From Mastigias papua (taxonomy: Eukaryota; Cnidaria; Scyphozoa; Rhizostomeae; Mastigiidae): a DNA stretch of 64,000 nt. Positions 25,414-38,733 of the stretch are shown here, one piece after another. The position numbers and the translations under genes were made by a program. The notes beneath the pieces were generated by a model. That model had not been told where the DNA came from, made no database searches, and worked only from the letters and a program-made list of their open reading frames with translations. Position 1 is the first letter of the stretch; each line of letters begins with the position of its first letter. The stretch spans positions 14,614,714 to 14,678,713 of the forward strand of contig OZ025273.1 in NCBI GenBank assembly GCA_964019165.1, given 5' to 3'.

Positions 25414-27390
25414 ATGTTTTGGAGCTATGACACACGTACTTATAGTGATTGTAGGTCTTGCATAGTATTGTCAGTTTTGCCACATGTAAAGCACTTTAAT
25501 GCTGCATATTGTGTGAAAACACAGACTAAGACTAATTTGAGTAGGAAAGATTGGCTAAACTACTGGCATCGGTGCAAGCATAGATGTAAAAGTCGTTTAC
25601 TGCATGACATTGACGCACTCCCACTCAAATTCATTCATACAACAGTATATGCACACATTGTGATTGCTTGTTATGGGCCTAAATACGTATGTGTGCAAAG
25701 TCTGACAATACAGCAATGACCACTGATCTGATGGTCATATGATATTATAAATGCTAGATTCACTGTAGAAATATGCTTAGATTATGTTTTGGAGCTATGA
25801 CACACGTACTTATAGTGATTGTAGGCATTGCATAGTATTGTCAGTTTTGCCACATCTAAAGCACTTGACCACTGTATATAGTGTAAAAACACAGACTAAG
25901 GCTAATTTGAGTAGGAAACATTGGCTAAACTACTGGCATCGGTACAAGCATAGATGTAAAAGACGTTTCATGCATGACATTGACGTACTTCAACTCAAAT
26001 TCAATCATACAACAGCATATAAACACATTGTGATTGCTTTTGTCTGGCCTAAATACGTATGTGTGCAAAGTCTGACAATACAGCAATGACCACTGATCTG
26101 ATGGTCATATGATATTATAAATGCTAGATTCACTGTAGAAATATGCTTAGATTATGTTTTGGAGCTATGACACACGTACTTATAGTGAATGTAGGCCTTG
26201 CATAGTATTGTCAGTTTTGCAACATCTAAAGCACTTTAAAGCTACATATAGTGTAAAAACACAGACTTAGGCTAATTTGAGTAGGAAAGATTGGCTAAAC
26301 TACTGGCATCGGTGCAAGCATAGATGTAAAAGTCGTGTACTGCATGACATTGACGCACTTCCACTCAAATTCAATCATACAACAGTATATGCACACATTG
26401 TGATTGCTTGTTGTAGGCCTAAATACGTATGTGTGCAAAGTCTGACAATACAGCAATGACCACTGATCTGATGGTCATATGATATTATAAATGCTAGATT
26501 CACTGTAGAAATATGCTTAGATTATGTTTTGGAGCTATGACACACGTACTTATAGTGATTGTAGGCATTGCATAGTATTGTCAGTTTTGCCACATCTAAA
26601 GCACTTGACAGCTGTATATAGTGTAAAAACACAGACTAAGGCTAATTTGAGTAGGAAACATTGGCTAAACTACTGGCATCGGTGCAAGCATAGATGTAAA
26701 AGTCGTTTACTGCATGACATTGACGCACTTCCACTCAACTTCAATCATACAACAGTATATGCACACATTGTGATTGCTTGTTATGGGCCTAAATACGTAT
26801 GTGTGCAAAGTCTGACAATACAGCAATGACCACTGATCTGATAGTCATATGATATTATAAATGCTAGATTCACTGTAGAAATATGCTTAGATTATGTTTT
26901 GGAGCTATGACACACGTACTTATAGTGATTGTAGGCCTTGCATAGTATTGTCAGTTTTGCAACATCTAAAGCACTTTAAAGCTACATATAGTGTAAAAAC
27001 ACAGACTAAGGCTAATTTGAGTAGGAAACATTGGCTAAACTACTGGCATCGGTGCAAGCATAGATGTAAAAGTCGTTTACTGCATGACATTGACGCACTT
27101 CCACTCAAATTCAATCATACAACAGTATATGCACACATTGTGATTGCTTGTTATGGGCCTAAATACGTATGTGTGCTAAGTCTGACAATACAGCAATGAC
27201 CACTGATCTGATAGTCATATGATATTATAAATGCTAGATTCACTGTAGAAATATGCTTAGATTATGTTTTGGAGCTATGACACACATACTTATAGTGATT
27301 GTAGGCATTGCATAGTATTGTCAGTTTTGCCACATCTAAAGCACTTGACAGCTGTATATAGTGTAAAAACACAGACTAAGGCTAATTTGA
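24810..27390 (+). repeat. Source or partner of a duplication 16.65 kb away
   Basis: Monomers 25044, 25414, 25784, 26154 and 26524 match 41694, 42064, 42434, 42804 and 43174 at an offset of 16650 bp. Rare shared markers are aaattcattcat (25414, 42064), gaccactgtata with tgtctggcc (25784, 42434), gtcgtgtactgc (26154, 42804) and ccactcaacttc (26524, 43174). Monomers 26894 and the first part of 27264 match 43914 and 44284 at 17020 bp, one monomer further. Confidence 0.88.
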
Positions 27391-28440
27391 GTAGGAAACA
27401 TTGGCTAAACTACTGGCATCGGTGCAAGCATAGATGTAAAAGTCGTTTACTGCATGACATTGACGTACTTCCACTCAAATTCAATCATACAACAGTATAT
27501 GCACACATTGTGATTGCTTGTTATGGGCCTAAATACGTATGTGTGCAAAGTCTGACAATACAGCAATGACCACTGATCTGATGGTCATATCATATTATAA
27601 ATGCTAGATTCACTGTAGAAATATGCTTAGATTATGTTTTGGAGCTATGACACACGTACTTATAGTGATTGTAGGCATTGCATAGTATTGTCAGTTTTGC
27701 CACATCTAAAGCACTTGACAGCTGTATATAGTGTAAAAACACAGACTAAGGCTAATTTGAGTAGGAAAGATTGACTAAACTACTGGCATCGGTGCAAGCA
27801 TAGATGTAAAAGACGTTTAATGCATGACATTGACGTACTTCCACTCAAATTCAATCATACAACAGTATATGCACACATTGTGATTGCTTGTGACTGGCCT
27901 AAATACGTATGTGTGCAAAGTCTGACAATACAGCAATGACCACTGATCTGATGGTCATATGATATTATAAATGCTAGATTCACTGTAGAAATATGCTTAG
28001 ATTATGTTTTGGAGCTATGACACACGTACTTATAGTGAATGTAGGCCTTGCATAGTATTGTCAGTTTTGCAACATCTAAAGCACTCTAAAGCTGTATATT
28101 GTGTAAAAACACAGACTAAGGCTAATTTGAGTAGGAATCAGTAGCTAAACTACTGGCATCGGTGCAAGCATAGATGTAAAAGACGTTTATTGCATGACTT
28201 TGACGCACTTCCACTCAAATTCAATCATACAACAGTATATGCACACATTGTGATTGCTTGTTATGGGCCTAAATACGTATGTGTGCAAAGTCTGACAATA
28301 CAGCAATGACCACTGATCTGATAGTCATATGATATTATAAATGCTAGATTCACTGTAGAAATATGCTTAGATTATGTTTTGGAGCTATGACACACATACT
28401 TATAGTGATTGTAGGCATTGCATAGTATTGTCAGTTTTGC
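26970..28440 (+). repeat. Duplication at 2590-bp (seven-monomer) offset, first copy
   Basis: The 3' part of monomer 26894 (gtgtgctaag), monomers 27264, 27634 and 28004, and the 5' part of 28374 recur at 29560-31030. Markers are acacatactt (27264, 29854), cttgtgactgg (27634, 30224) and gaatcagtagc with gcatgactttg (28004, 30594). Confidence 0.85.
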
Positions 28441-29483
28441 CACATCTAAAGCACTTTAAAGCTGTATATAGTGTAAAAACACAGACTAAGGCTAATTTGA
28501 GTAGGAAAGATTGACTAAACTACTTGCATCGGTACAAGCATAGATGTAAAAGACGTTTCATGCATGACATTGACGTACTTCAACTCAAATTCAATCATAC
28601 AACAGCATATGAACACATTGTGATTGCTTGTTGTAGGCCTTAATACGTATGTGTGCAAAGTCTGACAATACAGCAATGACCACTGATCTGATGGTCATAT
28701 GATATTATAAATGCTAGATTCACTGTAGAAATATGCTTAGATTATGTTTTGGAGCAATGATACACGTACTTAAAGTGATTGTAGGCCTTACATAGTATTG
28801 TCAGTTTTGCCACATGTAAAGCACTATCAAGCTGTATATAGTGTAAAAACACAGACTAAGGCTAATTTGAGTAGGAAACATTGGCTAAACTACTGGCATC
28901 GGTGCAAGCATAGATGTAAAAGACGTTTAATGCATGACATTGACGCACTTCCACTCAAATTCAATCATACAACAGTATATGCACACATTGTGATTGCTTT
29001 TGACTTGCCTAAATACGTATGTGTGCAAAGTCTGACAATACAGCAATGACCACTGATCTGATGGTCATATGATATTATAAATGCTAGATTCACTGTAGAA
29101 ATATGCTTAGATTATGTTTTGGAGCTATAATACACGTACTTATAGTGATTGTAGGCCTTGCATAGTATTGTCAGTTTTGCCACATGTAAAGCACTTGACA
29201 GCTGTATATTGTGTAAAAACACGGACTAAGGCTAATATGAGTAGGAAACATTGGCTAAACTACTGGCATCGGTGCAAGCATAGATGTAAAAGACGTTTCA
29301 TGCATGACATTGACGCACTTCCACTCAAAGTCAATCATACAACAGTATATGCACATATTGTGATTGCTTGTTGTAGGCCTAAATACGTATGTGTGCAAAG
29401 TCTGACAATAGAGCAATGACCACTGATCTGATGGTCATATGATATTATAAATGCTAGATTCACTGTAGAAATATGCTTAGATT

Positions 29484-29853
29484 ATGTTTTGGAGCTATGA
29501 TACACGTACTTAAAGTGATTGTAGGCCTTGCATAGTATTGTCAGTTTTGCCACATCTAAAGCACTTTAAAGCTACATATAGTGTAAAAACACAGACTAAG
29601 GCTAATTTGAGTAGGAAACATTGGCTAAACTACTGGCATCGGTGCAAGCATAGATGTAAAAGTCGTTTACTGCATGACATTGACGCACTTCCACTCAAAT
29701 TCAATCATACAACAGTATATGCACACATTGTGATTGCTTGTTATGGGCCTAAATACGTATGTGTGCTAAGTCTGACAATACAGCAATGACCACTGATCTG
29801 ATAGTCATATGATATTATAAATGCTAGATTCACTGTAGAAATATGCTTAGATT
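29484..29853 (+). repeat. Chimeric monomer at left duplication junction
   Basis: The 5' part reads tgatacacgtacttaaag and gccacatc, as in the 31704 and 32814 families. From about 29560 it reads ttaaagctacat and continues as monomer 26894, including the rare gtgtgctaag. This is the exchange point of the 2590-bp duplication. Confidence 0.78.
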
Positions 29854-31030
29854 ATGTTTTGGAGCTATGACACACATACTTATAGTGATTGTAGGCATTG
29901 CATAGTATTGTCAGTTTTGCCACATCTAAAGCACTTGACAGCTGTATATAGTGTAAAAACACAGACTAAGGCTAATTTGAGTAGGAAACATTGGCTAAAC
30001 TACTGGCATCGGTGCAAGCATAGATGTAAAAGTCGTTTACTGCATGACATTGACGTACTTCCACTCAAATTCAATCATACAACAGTATATGCACACATTG
30101 TGATTGCTTGTTATGGGCCTAAATACGTATGTGTGCAAAGTCTGACAATACAGCAATGACCACTGATCTGATGGTCATATCATATTATAAATGCTAGATT
30201 CACTGTAGAAATATGCTTAGATTATGTTTTGGAGCTATGACACACGTACTTATAGTGATTGTAGGCATTGCATAGTATTGTCAGTTTTGCCACATCTAAA
30301 GCACTTGACAGCTGTATATAGTGTAAAAACACAGACTAAGGCTAATTTGAGTAGGAAAGATTGACTAAACTACTGGCATCGGTGCAAGCATAGATGTAAA
30401 AGACGTTTAATGCATGACATTGACGTACTTCCACTCAAATTCAATCATACAACAGTATATGCACACATTGTGATTGCTTGTGACTGGCCTAAATACGTAT
30501 GTGTGCAAAGTCTGACAATACAGCAATGACCACTGATCTGATGGTCATATGATATTATAAATGCTAGATTCACTGTAGAAATATGCTTAGATTATGTTTT
30601 GGAGCTATGACACACGTACTTATAGTGAATGTAGGCCTTGCATAGTATTGTCAGTTTTGCAACATCTAAAGCACTCTAAAGCTGTATATTGTGTAAAAAC
30701 ACAGACTAAGGCTAATTTGAGTAGGAATCAGTAGCTAAACTACTGGCATCGGTGCAAGCATAGATGTAAAAGACGTTTATTGCATGACTTTGACGCACTT
30801 CCACTCAAATTCAATCATACAACAGTATATGCACACATTGTGATTGCTTGTTATGGGCCTAAATACGTATGTGTGCAAAGTCTGACAATACAGCAATGAC
30901 CACTGATCTGATAGTCATATGATATTATAAATGCTAGATTCACTGTAGAAATATGCTTAGATTATGTTTTGGAGCTATGACACACATACTTATAGTGATT
31001 GTAGGCATTGCATAGTATTGTCAGTTTTGC
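29560..31030 (+). repeat. Duplication at 2590-bp offset, second copy
   Basis: A copy of about 26970-28440. Monomers 29854, 30224 and 30594 match 27264, 27634 and 28004. Monomer 30964 starts as 28374 (acacatactt, gtaggcattg) but switches at about 31030 to the gcaacatc and gtgtaaaacaac type also seen at 35774 and 45395. Confidence 0.85.
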
Positions 31031-33810
31031 AACATCTAAAGCACTTTAAAGCTACATATAGTGTAAAACAACAGACTAAGGCTAATTTGAGTAGGAAACA
31101 TTGGCTTAACTACTGGCATCGGTACAAGCATAGATGTAAAAGACGTTTCATGCATAACATTGACGTACTTCAACTCAAATTCAATCATACAACAGCATAT
31201 GAACACATTGTGATTGCTTGTTGTAGGCCTTAATACGTATGTGTGCAAAGTCTGACAATACAGCAATGACCACTGATCTGATGGTCATATGATATTATAA
31301 ATGCTAGATTCACTGTAGAAATATGCTTAGATTATGTTTTGGAGCAATGATACACGTACTTAAAGTGATTGTAGGCCTTACATAGTATTGTCAGTTTTGC
31401 CACATGTAAAGCACTATCAAGCTGTATATAGTGTAAAAACACAGACTAAGGCTAATTTGAGTAGGAAAGATAGGCTAAACTACTGGCATCGGTGCAAGCA
31501 TAGATGTAAAAGGCGTTTAATGCATGACATTGACGCACGTCCACTCAAATTCAATCATACAACAGTATATGCACACATTGTGATTGCTTGTTATGGGCCT
31601 AAATACGTATGTGTGCAAAGTCTGACAATACAGCAATGACCACTGATCTGATGGTCATATGATATTATAAATGCTAGATTCACTGTAGAAATATTCTTAG
31701 ATTATGTTTTGGAGCTATGATACACGTACTTAAAGTGATTGTAGGCCTTGCATAGTATTGTCAGTTTTGCCACATCTAAAGCACTTGACAGCTGTATATA
31801 GTGTAAAAACACAGACTTAGGCTAATTTGAGTAGGAAAGATTGACTAAACTACTGGCATCGGTGCAAGCATAGATGTAAAAGACGTTTAATGCATGACAT
31901 TGACGTACTTCAACTCAAATTCAATCATACAACAGTATATGCACACATTGTGATTGCTTTTGACTGGCCTAAATACGTATGTGTGCAAAGTCTGACAATA
32001 GAGCAATGACCACTGATCTGATGGTCATATGATATTATAAATGCTAGATTCACTGTAGAAATATGCTTAGATTATGTTTTGGAGCTATGACACACGTACC
32101 TATAGTGATTGTAGGCATTGCATAGTATTGTCAGTTTTGCCACATCTAAAGCACTTGACAGTTGTATATTGTGTAAAAACACAGACTAAGGCTAATATGA
32201 GTAGGAAACATTGGCTAAACTACTGGCATCGGTGCAAGCATAGATGTAAAAGACGTTTCATGCATGACATTGACGCACTTGCACTCAAATTCAATCATAC
32301 AACAGTATATGCACACATTGTGATTGCTTATTGTAGGCCTAAATACGTATGTGTGTAAAGTCTGACAATACAGCAATGACCACTGATCTGATGGTCATAT
32401 CATATTATAAATGCTAGATTCACTGTAGAAATATGCTTAGATTATGTTTTGGAGCTATGACACACGTGCTTATAGTGCTTGTAGGCCTTGCATAGTATTG
32501 TCAGTTTTGCTACATGTAAAGCACTTTAAAGCTGTATATAGTGTAAACACACAGACTAAGGCTAATTTGAGTAAGTAACATTGGCTAAACTACTGGCATC
32601 GGTGCAACCATAGATGTAAAAGTCATTTACTGCATGACATTGACGTACTTCCACTCAAATTCAATCATACAACAGTATATGCACACATTGTGATTGCTTG
32701 TTATGGGCCTAAATACTTATGTGTCCAAAGTCTGACAATACAGCAATGACCACTGATCTGATGGTCATATGATATTATAAATGCTAGATTCACTGTAGAA
32801 ATATGCTTAGATTATGTTTTGGAGCTATGATACACGTACTTAAAGTGATTGTAGGCCTTGCATAGTATTGTCAGTTTTGCCACATCTAAAGCACTTTAAA
32901 GATTTATATAGTGTAAAAACACAGACTAAGGCTAATTTGAGTAGGAAACATTGGCTAAACTACTGGCATCGGTGTAAGCATAGATGTAAAAGACGTTTCA
33001 TGCATGACATTGACGCACTTGCACTCAAATTGAATCATACAACAGTATATGCACACATTGTGATTGCTTGTTATGGGCCTAAATACGTATGAATGCAAAG
33101 TCTCACATTACAGCAATGACCACTGATCTGATGGTCATATCATATTATAAATGCTAGATTCACTGTAGAAATATGCTTAGATTATGTTTTGGAGCTATGA
33201 CACACGTACTTATAGTGATTGTAGGCCTTGCATAGTATTGTCAGTTATGCCACATCTAAAGCACTCTAAAGCTGTATATAGTGTAAAAACACAGACTAAG
33301 GTTAATTTGAGTAGGAAACATTGGCTAAACTACTGGCATCGGTGCAAGCATAGATGTAAAAGACGTTTACTGCATGACATTGACGCACTTGCACTCAAAT
33401 TCAATCATACAACAGTATATGCACACATTGTGATTGCTTGTTATGGGCCTAAATACGTATGTGTGCAAAGTCTGACAATACAGCAATGACCACTGATCTG
33501 ATGGTCATATGATATTATAAATGCTAGATTCACTGTAGAAATATGCTTAGATTATGTTTTGGAGCTATAATACACGTACTTATAGTGATTGTAGGCCTTG
33601 CATAGTATTGTCAGTTTTGCCACATGTAAAGCACTTGACAGCTGTATATTGTGTAAAAACACGGACTAAGGCTAATATGAGTAGGAAACATTGGCTAAAC
33701 TACTGGCATCGGTGCAAGCATAGATGTAAAAGACGTTTAATGCATGACATTGACGAACTTGCACTCAAATTCAATCATACAACAGTATATGCACACATTG
33801 TGATTGCTTG
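31010..33810 (+). repeat. Duplicated segment, 4810-bp offset, first copy
   Basis: Monomers 31334, 31704, 32074, 32444, 32814 and 33184, with flanking part-monomers, recur at 36144, 36514, 36884, 37254, 37624 and 37994. Markers include gagcaatgatacac, gaaagataggc, cacgtacctatag with gtgtgtaaag, gagtaagtaac with cttatgtgtcc, and gtatgaatgc with tctcacattac. The only internal difference I noticed is acttaggc at about 31817 against actaaggc at 36627. Identity ends inside monomer 33554 (tgtgactggcc) against 38364 (tgttatgggcc). Confidence 0.87.
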
Positions 33811-34293
33811 TGACTGGCCTAAATACGTATGTGTGCAAAGTCTGACAATACAGCAATGACCACTGATCTGATAGTCATATGATATTATAAATGCTAGATT
33901 CACTGTAGAAATATGCTTAGATTATGTTTTGGAGCTATGACACACATACTTATAGTGATTGTAGGCATTGCATAGTATTGTCAGTTTTGCCACATCTAAA
34001 GCACTTGACAGCTGTATATAGTGTAAAAACACAGACTAAGGCTAATTTGAGTAGGAAACATTGGCTAAACTACTGGCATCGGTGCAAGCATAGATGTAAA
34101 AGTCGTTTACTGCATGACATTGACGTACTTCCACTCAAATTCAATCATACAACAGTATATGCACACATTGTGATTGCTTGTTATGGGCCTAAATACGTAT
34201 GTGTGCAAAGTCTGACAATACAGCAATGACCACTGATCTGATGGTCATATCATATTATAAATGCTAGATTCACTGTAGAAATATGCTTAGATT

Positions 34294-34663
34294 ATGTTTT
34301 GGAGCTATGACACACGTACTTATAGTGATTGTAGGCATTGCATAGTATTGTCAGTTTTGCCACATCTAAAGCACTTGACAGCTGTATATAGTGTAAAAAC
34401 ACAGACTAAGGCTAATTTGAGTAGGAAAGATTGACTAAACTACTTGCATCGGTACAAGCATAGATGTAAAAGACGTTTCATGCATGACATTGACGTACTT
34501 CAACTCAAATTCAATCATACAACAGCATATGAACACATTGTGATTGCTTGTTGTAGGCCTTAATACGTATGTGTGCAAAGTCTGACAATACAGCAATGAC
34601 CACTGATCTGATGGTCATATGATATTATAAATGCTAGATTCACTGTAGAAATATGCTTAGATT
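34294..34663 (+). repeat. Chimeric monomer
   Basis: The 5' part is the 27634/30224 type (cacgtactt, cttgacagctg). The 3' part is the 28374/34664 type (gactaaactacttgc, atcggtacaag, gtaggccttaatac). The switch lies between about 34380 and 34444. Next to it, 34664-35709 matches 28374-29419 at 6290 bp. Confidence 0.72.
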
Positions 34664-35709
34664 ATGTTTTGGAGCTATGACACACATACTTATAGTGATT
34701 GTAGGCATTGCATAGTATTGTCAGTTTTGCCACATCTAAAGCACTTTAAAGCTGTATATAGTGTAAAAACACAGACTAAGGCTAATTTGAGTAGGAAAGA
34801 TTGACTAAACTACTTGCATCGGTACAAGCATAGATGTAAAAGACGTTTCATGCATGACATTGACGTACTTCAACTCAAATTCAATCATACAACAGCATAT
34901 GAACACATTGTGATTGCTTGTTGTAGGCCTTAATACGTATGTGTGCAAAGTCTGACAATACAGCAATGACCACTGATCTGATGGTCATATGATATTATAA
35001 ATGCTAGATTCACTGTAGAAATATGCTTAGATTATGTTTTGGAGCAATGATACACGTACTTAAAGTGATTGTAGGCCTTACATAGTATTGTCAGTTTTGC
35101 CACATGTAAAGCACTATCAAGCTGTATATAGTGTAAAAACACAGACTAAGGCTAATTTGAGTAGGAAACATTGGCTAAACTACTGGCATCGGTGCAAGCA
35201 TAGATGTAAAAGACGTTTAATGCATGACATTGACGCACTTCCACTCAAATTCAATCATACAACAGTATATGCACACATTGTGATTGCTTTTGACTTGCCT
35301 AAATACGTATGTGTGCAAAGTCTGACAATACAGCAATGACCACTGATCTGATGGTCATATGATATTATAAATGCTAGATTCACTGTAGAAATATGCTTAG
35401 ATTATGTTTTGGAGCTATAATACACGTACTTATAGTGATTGTAGGCCTTGCATAGTATTGTCAGTTTTGCCACATGTAAAGCACTTGACAGCTGTATATT
35501 GTGTAAAAACACGGACTAAGGCTAATATGAGTAGGAAACATTGGCTAAACTACTGGCATCGGTGCAAGCATAGATGTAAAAGACGTTTCATGCATGACAT
35601 TGACGCACTTCCACTCAAAGTCAATCATACAACAGTATATGCACATATTGTGATTGCTTGTTGTAGGCCTAAATACGTATGTGTGCAAAGTCTGACAATA
35701 CAGCAATGA
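34664..35709 (+). repeat. Duplicate of 28374-29419 at 6290-bp offset
   Basis: Monomers 34664, 35034 and 35404 match 28374, 28744 and 29114. Shared markers are acttgcatcggtac, gagcaatgatac with ccttacatag and gcactatcaagc, and gagctataatac with acacggac and caaagtcaatc. A difference appears at the end of 29114 (gagcaatga) against 35404 (cagcaatga). Confidence 0.84.
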
Positions 35710-35819
35710 CCACTGATCTGATGGTCATATCATATTATAAATGCTAGATTCACTGTAGAAATATGCTTAGATTATGTTTTGGAGCTATGACACACGTACT
35801 TATAGTGATTGTAGGCCTT

Positions 35820-38620
35820 GCATAGTATTGTCAGTTTTGCAACATCTAAAGCACTTTAAAGCTACATATAGTGTAAAACAACAGACTAAGGCTAATTTGA
35901 GTAGGAAACATTGGCTTAACTACTGGCATCGGTACAAGCATAGATGTAAAAGACGTTTCATGCATAACATTGACGTACTTCAACTCAAATTCAATCATAC
36001 AACAGCATATGAACACATTGTGATTGCTTGTTGTAGGCCTTAATACGTATGTGTGCAAAGTCTGACAATACAGCAATGACCACTGATCTGATGGTCATAT
36101 GATATTATAAATGCTAGATTCACTGTAGAAATATGCTTAGATTATGTTTTGGAGCAATGATACACGTACTTAAAGTGATTGTAGGCCTTACATAGTATTG
36201 TCAGTTTTGCCACATGTAAAGCACTATCAAGCTGTATATAGTGTAAAAACACAGACTAAGGCTAATTTGAGTAGGAAAGATAGGCTAAACTACTGGCATC
36301 GGTGCAAGCATAGATGTAAAAGGCGTTTAATGCATGACATTGACGCACGTCCACTCAAATTCAATCATACAACAGTATATGCACACATTGTGATTGCTTG
36401 TTATGGGCCTAAATACGTATGTGTGCAAAGTCTGACAATACAGCAATGACCACTGATCTGATGGTCATATGATATTATAAATGCTAGATTCACTGTAGAA
36501 ATATTCTTAGATTATGTTTTGGAGCTATGATACACGTACTTAAAGTGATTGTAGGCCTTGCATAGTATTGTCAGTTTTGCCACATCTAAAGCACTTGACA
36601 GCTGTATATAGTGTAAAAACACAGACTAAGGCTAATTTGAGTAGGAAAGATTGACTAAACTACTGGCATCGGTGCAAGCATAGATGTAAAAGACGTTTAA
36701 TGCATGACATTGACGTACTTCAACTCAAATTCAATCATACAACAGTATATGCACACATTGTGATTGCTTTTGACTGGCCTAAATACGTATGTGTGCAAAG
36801 TCTGACAATAGAGCAATGACCACTGATCTGATGGTCATATGATATTATAAATGCTAGATTCACTGTAGAAATATGCTTAGATTATGTTTTGGAGCTATGA
36901 CACACGTACCTATAGTGATTGTAGGCATTGCATAGTATTGTCAGTTTTGCCACATCTAAAGCACTTGACAGTTGTATATTGTGTAAAAACACAGACTAAG
37001 GCTAATATGAGTAGGAAACATTGGCTAAACTACTGGCATCGGTGCAAGCATAGATGTAAAAGACGTTTCATGCATGACATTGACGCACTTGCACTCAAAT
37101 TCAATCATACAACAGTATATGCACACATTGTGATTGCTTATTGTAGGCCTAAATACGTATGTGTGTAAAGTCTGACAATACAGCAATGACCACTGATCTG
37201 ATGGTCATATCATATTATAAATGCTAGATTCACTGTAGAAATATGCTTAGATTATGTTTTGGAGCTATGACACACGTGCTTATAGTGCTTGTAGGCCTTG
37301 CATAGTATTGTCAGTTTTGCTACATGTAAAGCACTTTAAAGCTGTATATAGTGTAAACACACAGACTAAGGCTAATTTGAGTAAGTAACATTGGCTAAAC
37401 TACTGGCATCGGTGCAACCATAGATGTAAAAGTCATTTACTGCATGACATTGACGTACTTCCACTCAAATTCAATCATACAACAGTATATGCACACATTG
37501 TGATTGCTTGTTATGGGCCTAAATACTTATGTGTCCAAAGTCTGACAATACAGCAATGACCACTGATCTGATGGTCATATGATATTATAAATGCTAGATT
37601 CACTGTAGAAATATGCTTAGATTATGTTTTGGAGCTATGATACACGTACTTAAAGTGATTGTAGGCCTTGCATAGTATTGTCAGTTTTGCCACATCTAAA
37701 GCACTTTAAAGATTTATATAGTGTAAAAACACAGACTAAGGCTAATTTGAGTAGGAAACATTGGCTAAACTACTGGCATCGGTGTAAGCATAGATGTAAA
37801 AGACGTTTCATGCATGACATTGACGCACTTGCACTCAAATTGAATCATACAACAGTATATGCACACATTGTGATTGCTTGTTATGGGCCTAAATACGTAT
37901 GAATGCAAAGTCTCACATTACAGCAATGACCACTGATCTGATGGTCATATCATATTATAAATGCTAGATTCACTGTAGAAATATGCTTAGATTATGTTTT
38001 GGAGCTATGACACACGTACTTATAGTGATTGTAGGCCTTGCATAGTATTGTCAGTTATGCCACATCTAAAGCACTCTAAAGCTGTATATAGTGTAAAAAC
38101 ACAGACTAAGGTTAATTTGAGTAGGAAACATTGGCTAAACTACTGGCATCGGTGCAAGCATAGATGTAAAAGACGTTTACTGCATGACATTGACGCACTT
38201 GCACTCAAATTCAATCATACAACAGTATATGCACACATTGTGATTGCTTGTTATGGGCCTAAATACGTATGTGTGCAAAGTCTGACAATACAGCAATGAC
38301 CACTGATCTGATGGTCATATGATATTATAAATGCTAGATTCACTGTAGAAATATGCTTAGATTATGTTTTGGAGCTATAATACACGTACTTATAGTGATT
38401 GTAGGCCTTGCATAGTATTGTCAGTTTTGCCACATGTAAAGCACTTGACAGCTGTATATTGTGTAAAAACACGGACTAAGGCTAATATGAGTAGGAAACA
38501 TTGGCTAAACTACTGGCATCGGTGCAAGCATAGATGTAAAAGACGTTTAATGCATGACATTGACGAACTTGCACTCAAATTCAATCATACAACAGTATAT
38601 GCACACATTGTGATTGCTTG
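35820..38620 (+). repeat. Duplicated segment, 4810-bp offset, second copy
   Basis: A copy of about 31010-33810, containing monomers 36144 to 37994 and part of 38364. It is also the closest relative of the later segment 46875-49030 (offset 10361 bp), so this block of families exists at least three times in the window. Confidence 0.87.
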
Positions 38621-38733
38621 TTATGGGCCTAAATACGTATGTGTGCAAAGTCTGACAATACAGCAATGACCACTGATCTGATGGTCATATGATATTATAA
38701 ATGCTAGATTCACTGTAGAAATATGCTTAGATT